Below, piece after piece: positions 57,090-64,000 of a stretch of 64,000 nucleotides of DNA. The DNA comes from JAOUJD01 sp963726405. Its GTDB lineage: Bacteria > Pseudomonadota > Gammaproteobacteria > Burkholderiales > Burkholderiaceae_F. The stretch is taken from NCBI GenBank assembly GCA_963726405.1, contig CAVSCF010000007.1, positions 62,001 to 126,000 of the forward strand, read 5' to 3'. The stretch's first letter is position 1; every line of letters begins with the position of its first letter. The position numbers and the translations under genes were made by a program. Under the pieces are notes generated by a model. The model was not told where the DNA came from, did not search any database, and worked only from the letters and a program-made list of their open reading frames with translations.

Positions 57090-57611
57090 TCAGCCCACGA
57101 TGTCCTCGACCGCCTTGCCACGCTTGGCGGCAATCTCGGCCGGGGTGCGCAACTGCGAAAGCGCGTTGAGCGTCGCGCGCACCAGGTTGTACGGATTGGT
57201 GGAGCCGTGCGACTTGGCCACGATGTTGCGCATGCCCATGACGTCGAACACGGCACGCATCGGTCCGCCGGCGATGACACCGGTACCGTCCGCCGCTGGC
57301 GCAAGCATCACCTTGGATGCGCCATGCTTGCCTTCGACCATGTGATGCACCGTGCCGTTCTTCAGCGGGATGCGCTCCATGCCGCGACGCGCCGATTCCA
57401 TCGCCTTCTGGACGGCGACCGGCACCTCGCGCGCCTTGCCCTTGCCCATGCCGATGCGGCCGTCGCCGTCGCCGACGACGGTCAGCGCCGCGAAACCGAG
57501 GATGCGGCCGCCCTTCACCACCTTGGTGACGCGGTTGACCGCAATCATCTTTTCCTTCAGGCCGTCGTCGCGGTCGTTCTGCGGCATGCCCTTGGGTTGA
57601 ACTCTCGCCAT
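57090..57611 (-). CDS. rpsE: 30S ribosomal protein S5
   Basis: A 173-residue protein of the 30S decoding region. The double-stranded RNA-binding-like N-domain has GGRILGFAALTVVGDGDGRIGMGKGKAREVP, followed by the C-domain (GTGVIAGGPMRAVFDVMG, GSTNPYNLVRAT). It lies 10 bp after rplR and 16 bp before rpmD. Confidence 0.98.
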   Translation of the reverse strand: MARVQPKGMPQNDRDDGLKEKMIAVNRVTKVVKGGRILGFAALTVVGDGDGRIGMGKGKAREVPVAVQKAMESARRGMERIPLKNGTVHHMVEGKHGASKVMLAPAADGTGVIAGGPMRAVFDVMGMRNIVAKSHGSTNPYNLVRATLNALSQLRTPAEIAAKRGKAVEDIVG

Positions 57612-57621
57612 CGTCTACCCC

Positions 57622-57990
57622 TTAGAACTTCAGGCCGGCTTCACGCGCGGCTTCAGCCAGCGCCTTGACGCGGCCGTGATAACGGAATCCGGCACGGTCG
57701 AACGCCACCTGTTCGATGCCCGCGGCCTTGGCCTTCTGCGCGATACGCTCGCCGACCAGCTTGGCGGCGCTCACGTTGCCGCCCTTGCCCTTGGCCGACG
57801 CGAGCTGGTTGCGGATTTCGGCCTCCACCGTCGAGGCGGTTGCCAGCACCCGGGCGCCGTCCGCGGAAATCACGCTCGCATAGATATGCGTGTTCGTGCG
57901 GTTCACCGTCAGGCGGTTGACCTTCTGCAACGCGATGCGGGCGCGCGTGGCGCGCGCGCGGCGGAGTCGGGATTCTTTCTTGTCGATCAT
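57622..57990 (-). CDS. rplR: 50S ribosomal protein L18
   Basis: A 122-residue 5S rRNA-binding protein, starting MIDKKESRLRRARATRARI, with RLTVNRTNTHIYASVISADG and the C-terminal FDRAGFRYHGRVKALAEAAR. ATG 57990 gives the family length; the open frame beyond it lies in rplF. Confidence 0.97.
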   Translation of the reverse strand: MIDKKESRLRRARATRARIALQKVNRLTVNRTNTHIYASVISADGARVLATASTVEAEIRNQLASAKGKGGNVSAAKLVGERIAQKAKAAGIEQVAFDRAGFRYHGRVKALAEAAREAGLKF

Positions 57991-58007
57991 GGTCTGCTCT
58001 CCCCCCG

Positions 58008-58541
58008 CTACTTCTTCTTGGTCTCTTTGATGACGACCGTCTCGCCCACGTACCGCACGCCCTTGCCCTTGTAGGGCTCGGGCGGCTTGTAGCCGCGGAC
58101 TTCGGCCGCGACCTGGCCGACCTTCTGCTTGTCGGCGCCCTTGATCACGATCTCCGTCTGCGTGGGCGTCTCGCACTTCACGCCGACGGGCATCTGGTGC
58201 ACGACCGGGTGCGAGAAGCCGAGCGACAGGTTGAGCTTGTCGCCCTGCGCCTGCGCGCGATAGCCGACCCCGACCAGCGCCAGGCGTTTTTCGAAGCCCT
58301 TCGACACGCCCGTCACCATGCCCGCGACCAGCGCGCGCATGGTCCCGCTCATGGCCTTCGCTTCGCGCGACTCGTCGGCCGCCGCGAACGTGACCTGGCC
58401 GTCGGCCACCTTGATCGTCACGCGAGGCGTCGCCGCCTGCGTAAGCGTGCCCAGCGGGCCCTTCACCGTGATCGTGTCGGCCGCGACCTGGATGTCCACA
58501 CCCTTGGCGACCTCGACCGGTACTCGTGCAATTCGAGACAT
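58008..58541 (-). CDS. rplF: 50S ribosomal protein L6
   Basis: A 177-residue two-domain protein near the GTPase centre. It starts MSRIARVPVEVAKGVDI and has the L6 signature near the end (GYKPPEPYKGKGVRYVGE). It lies 17 bp upstream of rplR and 21 bp after rpsH. Confidence 0.98.
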   Translation of the reverse strand: MSRIARVPVEVAKGVDIQVAADTITVKGPLGTLTQAATPRVTIKVADGQVTFAAADESREAKAMSGTMRALVAGMVTGVSKGFEKRLALVGVGYRAQAQGDKLNLSLGFSHPVVHQMPVGVKCETPTQTEIVIKGADKQKVGQVAAEVRGYKPPEPYKGKGVRYVGETVVIKETKKK

Positions 58542-58562
58542 GGTTCTCTCCGACGTGCCGGG

Positions 58563-58958
58563 TTAGGCCACGTAGCAGATGACTTCGCCGCCCACACCCT
58601 GGGTGCGGGCCTTGCGGTCGGTCATCACGCCGCGCGACGTCGACACGATCGCCACGCCCAGCCCGTTCATCACCTCGGGCAGGTCGTTGCGGCTCTTGTA
58701 GATGCGAAGGCCGGGCCGCGACACGCGCTCGAGGCGCTCGATCACGGGACGGCCCGCGTAGTACTTCAGGCCGATCCGCAGTTGCGGCTTGCCGTCGTTC
58801 GGGCTGACCTCGAAGCCATCGATGTAGCCCTCGTCCTTCAGGACGCCGGCGATGGCCACCTTCAGCTTCGATGCCGGCATCACGACCTCGGTCTTCTCGA
58901 CGCCCTGGGCGTTCCGAATACGGGTCAGCATGTCGGCGATGGGATCACTCATGCTCAT
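58563..58958 (-). CDS. rpsH: 30S ribosomal protein S8
   Basis: A 131-residue 16S rRNA-binding protein and, in E. coli, repressor of the spc operon. It has SDPIADMLTRIRNAQ, YKSRNDLPEVMNGLGVAIVS and the C-terminal GGEVICYVA. Two in-frame ATGs (58958 and 58952) are possible; the second gives the common start MSDPIADML. Confidence 0.98.
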   Translation of the reverse strand: MSMSDPIADMLTRIRNAQGVEKTEVVMPASKLKVAIAGVLKDEGYIDGFEVSPNDGKPQLRIGLKYYAGRPVIERLERVSRPGLRIYKSRNDLPEVMNGLGVAIVSTSRGVMTDRKARTQGVGGEVICYVA

Positions 58959-58974
58959 TGTTCGATCTCCTCGC

Positions 58975-59280
58975 TTACCAGCTGGCCTTGATCAGGCCCG
59001 GGATGTCGCCCCGCATGGCGGCTTCGCGGATCTTCGTCCGCGCCAGGCCGAACTTGCGGAAGGTGCCGCGCGGGCGACCGGTGATGTCGCAGCGGTTTCG
59101 CAGCCGGCTCGGGCTGGCGTTGCGCGGCAGTGCCTGCAGGCGCTTCATCGCGTCCATGCGGTCGTCCATCGACCGCGTCTGGTCATCGATGATGGCCTTC
59201 AGTTCTGCGCGCTTGGCCGCGTACTTCTTGACGGTTGCTTCGCGCTTGGCTTCGCGGTTCTTAAGCGAAAGTTTTGCCAT
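58975..59280 (-). CDS. rpsN: 30S ribosomal protein S14
   Basis: A 101-residue protein of the zinc-free long type (no CXXC pair). Motifs are MAKLSLKNREAKREATVKKY and LPRNASPSRLRNRCDITGRP, followed by RGTFRKFGLARTKIRE. It lies between rplE and rpsH. Confidence 0.98.
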   Translation of the reverse strand: MAKLSLKNREAKREATVKKYAAKRAELKAIIDDQTRSMDDRMDAMKRLQALPRNASPSRLRNRCDITGRPRGTFRKFGLARTKIREAAMRGDIPGLIKASW

Positions 59281-59302
59281 GTATCCCTCTAGGACACCGT
59301 GC

Positions 59303-59842
59303 TCAATTACGGAACGGGAACCGGAAGGCGGCGAGCAGCGCTTTGGCTTCCTCGTCCGTCTTCGCGGTGGTCGTGATGCTGATGTTCATGCCCCGGAGCT
59401 TGTCGATCTTGTCGTACTCGATCTCCGGAAAGATGATCTGTTCCTTCAGGCCGATGTTGTAGTTGCCGCGGCCGTCGAAGGCGCGGCCCGACACGCCGCG
59501 GAAGTCGCGCACGCGCGGGAAGGCCACCGTCACCAGGCGGTCCAGGAACTCGTACATCCGCTCGCCGCGCAGCGTGACCATCGTGCCGATGGCCAGGTTC
59601 TCGCGGATCTTGAAGTTGGCGATGGCCTTGCGGGCCTTCGTAACGACCGGCTTCTGGCCCGCGATCTTGGTGAGGTCGCCGACGGCCATGTCGATGTTCT
59701 TCTTGTCGTTGACCGCTTCGCCGACGCCCATGTTCAGCGTGATCTTCGTGATGCGCGGGACCTGCATCACGCTCTTGTACCCGAACTGCTTCATCAGGTC
59801 GGGCACGACCTTTTCGCGGTACTGGGAATGGAAACGCGCCAT
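59303..59842 (-). CDS. rplE: 50S ribosomal protein L5
   Basis: A 179-residue 5S rRNA-binding protein of the central protuberance. It has KITLNMGVGEAVNDKK, TKARKAIANFKIRENLAIG and GMNISITTTAKTDEEAKALL. It lies 11 bp after rplX. Confidence 0.98.
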   Translation of the reverse strand: MARFHSQYREKVVPDLMKQFGYKSVMQVPRITKITLNMGVGEAVNDKKNIDMAVGDLTKIAGQKPVVTKARKAIANFKIRENLAIGTMVTLRGERMYEFLDRLVTVAFPRVRDFRGVSGRAFDGRGNYNIGLKEQIIFPEIEYDKIDKLRGMNISITTTAKTDEEAKALLAAFRFPFRN

Positions 59843-59853
59843 GCCAGCTCCCC

Positions 59854-60174
59854 TTATGCCTTCGCGCCGACGACGGCGCCGTTGCTCTTGAACACACGCA
59901 TCTTCTTGCCGTCGACCAGCTTGACGCCGACGCGGTCACCCTTGCTCGTCGCCGGGTTGAAGAGCATGACGTTGCTCTGGTGGATCGGCATGGTCTTGTC
60001 GCTGATGCCGCCGACGACACCCTTCGCGGGGTTCGGCCGCACGTGCTTCTTGACCACGTTGATGCCCTCGATCACGAGGTGATCGGCGTCCACGCGGCGC
60101 AGCACCGTGCCGCGCTTGCCCTTGTCCTTGCCTGCGATGACGACGACTTCGTCGCCCTTGCGGATTCTTTCCAT
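59854..60174 (-). CDS. rplX: 50S ribosomal protein L24
   Basis: A 106-residue assembly-initiator protein with the KOW motif (RKGDEVVVIAGKDKGKRGTV, about residues 4-23) and NVVKKHVRPNPAKGVVGGI. It lies 9 bp after rplN. Confidence 0.98.
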   Translation of the reverse strand: MERIRKGDEVVVIAGKDKGKRGTVLRRVDADHLVIEGINVVKKHVRPNPAKGVVGGISDKTMPIHQSNVMLFNPATSKGDRVGVKLVDGKKMRVFKSNGAVVGAKA

Positions 60175-60183
60175 GGCGTTCCC

Positions 60184-60552
60184 TTACAGCACTTCCGGAG
60201 CCAGCGACACGATCTTCATGAAGCGCTCGGTCCGCAGTTCACGCGTGACCGGTCCGAAGATGCGGGTGCCGATGGGCTCCAGCTTGGCGTTGAGCAGGAC
60301 GGCGGCGTTGCCGTCGAACTTGATCGCGGAGCCGTCGCCGCGGCGCAGGCCCTTGGCGGTACGAACGACGACCGCGTTGTAGACCTCGCCCTTCTTCACG
60401 CGGCCGCGCGGGGCAGCTTCCTTGATCGACACCTTGATGACGTCGCCAATGCCCGCGTAGCGGCGCTTGGATCCGCCCAACACCTTGATACACATCACTG
60501 ATCGCGCGCCGGTGTTGTCGGCGACGTCCAGCACCGTCTGCATCTGGATCAT
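60184..60552 (-). CDS. rplN: 50S ribosomal protein L14
   Basis: A 122-residue protein starting MIQMQTVLDVADNTGARSVM, with CIKVLGGSKRRYAGIGDVIK and the C-terminal IFGPVTRELRTERFMKIVSL. ATG 60552 gives the exact family start; an upstream frame to 60612 is not homologous. It is the first gene after a 344-bp gap. Confidence 0.98.
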   Translation of the reverse strand: MIQMQTVLDVADNTGARSVMCIKVLGGSKRRYAGIGDVIKVSIKEAAPRGRVKKGEVYNAVVVRTAKGLRRGDGSAIKFDGNAAVLLNAKLEPIGTRIFGPVTRELRTERFMKIVSLAPEVL

Positions 60553-60896
60553 GGCTGCCCCATGGCTAACTGCTCGATGACTTCTGCTGTCGTTCTGCTG
60601 AATCTCTACCAACTTGCCCCGTCGCGTACTGCGAACTGCGCGACGAGCAGTCTTGGCCCCGTCCGGGTTGAAGGGCCGGCCGTGCTCCCGTCCTCGGTCC
60701 CGTTCGCGGGACCCGTCCCGCAGCGCGGGTGGACCGGGGGCACCTGCCTGCCCCGAAAAACCTGGTACTGCTACGTGGCTACCGCCGTACTGCCATTCTT
60801 ACCTGCCGCTCGCCCCGACAACCCACGGGCGCATGAAAACGGCGAAGCCCGCGAGTATATCCCGCAGCGCCGCAACGCTGCAAGCGAGCGGGCTTT
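60553..60896 (-). promoter_or_regulatory. 344-bp rpsQ-rplN gap with likely spc promoter and hairpins
   Basis: No gene is seen here. On the minus strand a -10 TATACT (60854-60859) and a weak -35 TTGCAG (60878-60883) with an 18-bp spacer form a plausible sigma-70 promoter just past rpsQ, where E. coli has its spc promoter. The same DNA can fold as a hairpin (AAGCCCGC / GCGGGCTT, 60845-60852 and 60888-60895), so termination and initiation signals overlap. A further 7-bp stem GGTCCCG / CGGGACC is at 60696-60713. The resulting leader of rplN would be about 290 nt. Confidence 0.6.
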
Positions 60897-61166
60897 CTAG
60901 ATCGTCTGGGCGGCCTCGACCACCCGCGTGACGGCCCACGTCTTGGTGCGCGACAGCGGACGCGACTCGGCGATCTCGACGACGTCGCCCTCGTTGATCG
61001 CGTTCGTCTCGTCGTGGGCGTGGTACTTGTTCGACTTCACGATGTACTTGCCGTACAGCGGGTGCTTCACCCGGCGCTCGACCAGCACCGTCACCGTCTT
61101 TTCCATCTTGTTGCTGACGACGCGGCCAACCAGCGTGCGCGTCAGGGATTTCTTCTCGGCGTTCAT
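60897..61166 (-). CDS. rpsQ: 30S ribosomal protein S17
   Basis: An 89-residue OB-fold rRNA-binding protein, with RTLVGRVVSNKMEKTVTVLV and the S17 signature GDVVEIAESRPLSRTKTW. ATG 61166 overlaps the rpmC stop. It is the last gene of the S10 part before the long gap. Confidence 0.98.
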   Translation of the reverse strand: MNAEKKSLTRTLVGRVVSNKMEKTVTVLVERRVKHPLYGKYIVKSNKYHAHDETNAINEGDVVEIAESRPLSRTKTWAVTRVVEAAQTI

Positions 61167-61357
61167 TTGGCGGCGACCTTCTGGTTCAGCACCGTGCGCA
61201 CGCGGGCAATGTCCCGGCGCGTGCGTTTCAGCTGGCAGGTGTTCTGCAGTTGCTGCGTGGCGTGCTGCATGCGCAACGAGAAATGCGCCTTCTGCAGTTC
61301 CTGCAGCTCCTTCTGGAGGGCGGCGACGTCCTTCGTGCGCAGTTCCTTGGCGTTCAT
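61163..61357 (-). CDS. rpmC: 50S ribosomal protein L29
   Basis: A 64-residue two-helix protein (MNAKELRTKDVAALQKELQE ... THKR-like CQLKRTRRDIARVRTVLNQK) at the exit tunnel. It lies 11 bp after rplP and overlaps rpsQ by 4 bp. Confidence 0.97.
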   Translation of the reverse strand: MNAKELRTKDVAALQKELQELQKAHFSLRMQHATQQLQNTCQLKRTRRDIARVRTVLNQKVAAK

Positions 61358-61368
61358 GCGCGTTCTCC

Positions 61369-61785
61369 TTACTGGCCGAGCTGACGGACGACGAACGTCG
61401 TCTTCAGCGGCAGCTTGGCAGCGGCGAGCGCAAATGCCTCGCGTGCCATGGTTTCGTTGACGCCATCCAGTTCATAGACGACGTTGCCAGGCCGCACCTC
61501 GGCCACCCAGTACTCCGGGTTGCCCTTGCCGTTGCCCATGCGGACCTCGGCCGGCTTCTGGGAGATGGGCTTGTCCGGGAACACGCGGATCCAGACGCGC
61601 CCGCCACGCTTGATGTGGCGGCTGATCGCGCGGCGAGCCGCTTCGATCTGGCGCGCGGTCAGGCGGCCACGCTCGGTCACCTTGAGGCCGAATTCACCGA
61701 ACGAGACGGCGGCGCCGCGCAGGGCGAGGCCGCGGTTCCGGCCCTTGTGCTCCTTGCGGTACTTGCGTCGAGCGGGTTGCAGCAT
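61369..61785 (-). CDS. rplP: 50S ribosomal protein L16
   Basis: A 138-residue protein near the A-site tRNA. It starts MLQPARRKYRKEHKGRNRGL and has GGRVWIRVFPDKPISQKPAE, RMGNGKGNPEYWVAEV. It lies only 2 bp after rpsC. Confidence 0.98.
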   Translation of the reverse strand: MLQPARRKYRKEHKGRNRGLALRGAAVSFGEFGLKVTERGRLTARQIEAARRAISRHIKRGGRVWIRVFPDKPISQKPAEVRMGNGKGNPEYWVAEVRPGNVVYELDGVNETMAREAFALAAAKLPLKTTFVVRQLGQ

Positions 61786-61787
61786 GG

Positions 61788-62693
61788 TTACTCTCCGTCT
61801 TTCGCGCCGCCCTCGGGCTTGGCGTCACCCGGGGTCTTGGTCGCCACCTTGCGCACCCGCTTGACGGCCGGCTTGGCAGCCACGTCCTTGGGTGCTTCGG
61901 CAGGCGCCGCCTCGGCGGTCTTGGTCTCGGCGGTCTTGGCGTCAGCCGTCTTGCGTGCCGGGCGCTTCGCCGGCGGTCGGCGGTCGCCGCTGGGGCGGTC
62001 GGAACGCGGACGGCGCTCCTCGCGCTCGGGCGTCGTCGTGTCGGTCGCCGCAGGGGCGTCGCCGCGGCCCAGCCGGTCGCCCTTGTACACCCAGCACTTC
62101 ACGCCGATGACCCCGTACGTGGTCTTGGCTTCCGAGAATCCGTAGTCGATGTCGGCCCGCAGCGTGTGCAGCGGCACGCGGCCCTCGCGGTACCACTCGG
62201 TGCGCGCGATCTCGATGCCGTTCAGGCGGCCCGCGCTCATGATCTTGATGCCCTGGGCGCCAAGCCGCATGGCGTTCTGCATCGCGCGCTTCATCGCGCG
62301 GCGGAACATGATCCGCTTTTCGAGCTGCTGGGTGATCGAGTCGGCGATCAGCTGCGCGTCGAGTTCCGGCTTGCGGATTTCCTCGATGTTCACGTGCACG
62401 GGCACGCCGAGCATCTTCTGCAGCGTCGCCTTCAGCGTCTCGATGTCCTCGCCCTTCTTGCCGATCACCACGCCCGGACGCGCCGAGTAGATGGTGATGC
62501 GGGCGTTCTTCGCCGGACGCTCGATCACGATGCGGCCCACCGAGGCGCTGCGCAGCTTCTTGCGCAGGTATTCGCGGACCTTCAGGTCCTCGCCCAGCAT
62601 GCGCGAGAACGCCGGACCCGTGGCGAACCACTTCGACGTCCAGTTGCGCGTGACGGGAAGGCGAAAGCCGGTCGGATTGATCTTTTGACCCAT
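61788..62693 (-). CDS. rpsC: 30S ribosomal protein S3 with long disordered tail
   Basis: A 301-residue protein; E. coli S3 has 233. The KH domain (VIGKKGEDIETLKATLQKM) and the C-terminal core (MRLGAQGIKIMSAGRLNGIE, DYGFSEAKTTYGVIGVKCWV) are normal up to about residue 218. The rest, about 80 residues, is a charged low-complexity tail (PEREERRPRSDRPSGDRR, KTADAKTAETKTAEAAPAE). S3 lines the mRNA entry channel. Confidence 0.97.
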   Translation of the reverse strand: MGQKINPTGFRLPVTRNWTSKWFATGPAFSRMLGEDLKVREYLRKKLRSASVGRIVIERPAKNARITIYSARPGVVIGKKGEDIETLKATLQKMLGVPVHVNIEEIRKPELDAQLIADSITQQLEKRIMFRRAMKRAMQNAMRLGAQGIKIMSAGRLNGIEIARTEWYREGRVPLHTLRADIDYGFSEAKTTYGVIGVKCWVYKGDRLGRGDAPAATDTTTPEREERRPRSDRPSGDRRPPAKRPARKTADAKTAETKTAEAAPAEAPKDVAAKPAVKRVRKVATKTPGDAKPEGGAKDGE

Positions 62694-62701
62694 GGAGTGC
62701 C

Positions 62702-63046
62702 CTATTTCTTCGGTTTGGCGTCGCCGACCGTCACGAAGATGTGACAGGTCTTTTTCTCGATCCGCGTGCCGCGGCCCTTGGCGCGGGCGGCGAAGCGACG
62801 CTGCGCCGGTCCCTTCTCGATGTAGATGCGCGTCACGCGCAGCTCGTCGATGTCGGCGCCGTCGTTGTGCTCGGCGTTCGCGATGGCCGACTCGAGCGCC
62901 TTCTTGATCATGCCGGCCGCCTTCTTCTGCGTGAACGACAGGATGTTCAGGGCCTTGTCGACCGGCTTGCCACGGACCAGGTCCGCCACCAGGCGACCCT
63001 TCTGGGCCGACAGGCGCGCGCCTTTGACGATTGCAGTGGTTTCCAT
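62702..63046 (-). CDS. rplV: 50S ribosomal protein L22
   Basis: A 114-residue tunnel-wall protein from METTAIVKGARLSAQKGRLV, with the hairpin-loop signature RIYIEKGPAQRRFAARAKGR. ATG 63046 is preferred as the usual family start; a GTG at 63055, 2 bp from the rpsS stop, would add three residues. Confidence 0.96.
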   Translation of the reverse strand: METTAIVKGARLSAQKGRLVADLVRGKPVDKALNILSFTQKKAAGMIKKALESAIANAEHNDGADIDELRVTRIYIEKGPAQRRFAARAKGRGTRIEKKTCHIFVTVGDAKPKK

Positions 63047-63056
63047 CGTGCTCACC

Positions 63057-63341
63057 CTACTTCTTCGCGACGGACGTCTTCTTGTCCGCGGCGTGGCCCT
63101 TGAAGGTCCGCGTCAGCGCGAACTCGCCGAGCTTGTGACCGACCATGTTTTCGTTGATGTAGACCGGAACGTGCTGCTTGCCGTTGTGCACGGCGATCGT
63201 CAGGCCGATGAACTCCGGCAGGATCGTCGAGCGCCGCGACCACGTCTTGATCGGCTTCTTGTCGCGCGTGGCCTGTGCGGTTTCGACCTTCTTCTGCAGA
63301 TGCCCGTCGACAAACGGGCCCTTCTTGAGAGAACGAGACAT
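63057..63341 (-). CDS. rpsS: 30S ribosomal protein S19
   Basis: A 94-residue head protein, SRSLKKGPFVDGHLQKKVE at its start, with the S19 signature GHKLGEFALTRTFKGHAADK. It lies 10 bp after rplB. Length and sequence are ordinary. Confidence 0.98.
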   Translation of the reverse strand: MSRSLKKGPFVDGHLQKKVETAQATRDKKPIKTWSRRSTILPEFIGLTIAVHNGKQHVPVYINENMVGHKLGEFALTRTFKGHAADKKTSVAKK

Positions 63342-63351
63342 TCAGGACCCC

Positions 63352-64000
63352 TTACTTCCGTTTACGGCGCTGCACGATCATCGTGTCGGTGCGCTTGTTG
63401 TTGCGGGTGCGGTAGCCCTTGGTGAGCTGGCCCCACGGGCTCACCGGGTTGCGCCCGGTCCCGGTGCGGCCTTCGCCACCGCCGTGCGGGTGGTCGACCG
63501 GGTTCATCGCGACACCGCGCACCGTCGGCCGCACGCCGCGCCAGCGCATGGCACCGGCCTTGCCGATCTGGCGCAGGTTGTTTTCCTCGTTGCCGACCTC
63601 GCCGATCGTGGCGCGGCAGTCGATCAGCACGCGGCGGATCTCGCCCGAGCGCAGGCGGAGCTGCGCGTAGGTGCCTTCGCGGGCCAGCAGCTGAACCGAG
63701 GTGCCGGCAGACCGCGCGAGCTGGGCTCCCTTGCCGGGCAGCATCTCGACGCAGTGGATCGTCGTGCCGACGGGGATGTTGCGCAGGGGCAGCGCGTTGC
63801 CGACGCGGATCGGCGCTTCGTTTCCGCTCATCAACTGCGCGCCGACCGTCAGGCCCTTGGACGCGATGATGTAGCGGCGCTCGCCGTCGGCGTAGCACAG
63901 CAGCGCGATGTGGGCGGAGCGGTTGGGGTCGTACTCCAGGCGCTCGACCTTGGCGGGAATGCCGTCCTTGCTGCGCTTGAAGTCGATCACGCGATAGGCC
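63352..64000 (-). CDS. rplB: 50S ribosomal protein L2 (5' end cut by window edge)
   Basis: About 215 C-terminal codons of the 275-residue protein required for peptidyl-transferase assembly. Motifs are IDFKRSKDGIPAKVERLEYD at the edge, the universally conserved AMNPVDHPHGGGEGRTG with the functional His, and RNNKRTDTMIVQRRKRK at the end. The frame is open to the window edge, so the true start lies outside; the GTG at 63990 is an internal Val. Confidence 0.98.
   Translation of the reverse strand, partial: AYRVIDFKRSKDGIPAKVERLEYDPNRSAHIALLCYADGERRYIIASKGLTVGAQLMSGNEAPIRVGNALPLRNIPVGTTIHCVEMLPGKGAQLARSAGTSVQLLAREGTYAQLRLRSGEIRRVLIDCRATIGEVGNEENNLRQIGKAGAMRWRGVRPTVRGVAMNPVDHPHGGGEGRTGTGRNPVSPWGQLTKGYRTRNNKRTDTMIVQRRKRK

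Overview
The window is a high-GC chromosomal segment from a betaproteobacterium, most like Burkholderiales or a relative. The gene order supports this: S10/spc/alpha ribosomal genes, a NodI/NodJ-type ABC pair, cutA, hemB, engB, a c4-type cytochrome, msrPQ, lysA, lptM, cyaY, ponA facing pilMNOPQ, aroKB, dgt, gltBD, the mla operon, a BolA gene, murA, hisG and hisD. hisD runs off the left edge (C-terminus missing) and rplB off the right edge (N-terminus missing).

Layout, left to right. 1-9290 (minus strand): hisD, hisG, murA, an IbaG-like BolA gene, a YadGH-type ABC exporter and mlaBCADEF for retrograde phospholipid transport, many of them coupled by GTGA/ATGA overlaps. 9416-22040: an accessory block between mlaF and gltD, two genes that I recall as neighbours in related genomes. 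It holds a glycine-zipper lipoprotein, a hotdog thioesterase, a Gln/Gly-rich secreted repeat protein, a sialidase-like beta-propeller protein with a Cys-TM-Arg C-terminal sorting signal, a divergent glutamic-type CPBP intramembrane protease that probably processes it (JDVT-CTERM/MrtJ type), two tandemly duplicated fibronectin-III lipoproteins (one frameshifted), a small secreted protein and an OmpR-type two-component system. 22237-32147: gltD and gltB, a REP-associated tyrosine transposase between two palindromes, then dgt (frameshifted), aroB and aroK. 32223-37379: pilQPONM for type IV pilus assembly. 37773-41957 (plus, except cyaY): ponA, cyaY, lptM, lysA. 41924-51236: msrQP, guaC, cytochrome c4, engB (frameshifted), a structured leader, hemB, a CorA-like transporter gene (frameshifted), hslR, cutA and the NodIJ-type exporter. 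51314-64000: rplQ to rplB, transcribed leftward.

Four genes (FN3 lipoprotein copy 1, dgt, engB, corA-like) each carry a disruption equal to one extra base, and the Gln-rich gene carries a +1 and a +2 that compensate. engB is usually essential, so sequencing or assembly error must be considered for these. The observations most worth following are the sorting-signal/protease pair with its neighbouring surface or secreted proteins, the folded RNA upstream of hemB, and the transposase/palindrome unit. I saw no tRNA, rRNA or CRISPR array.
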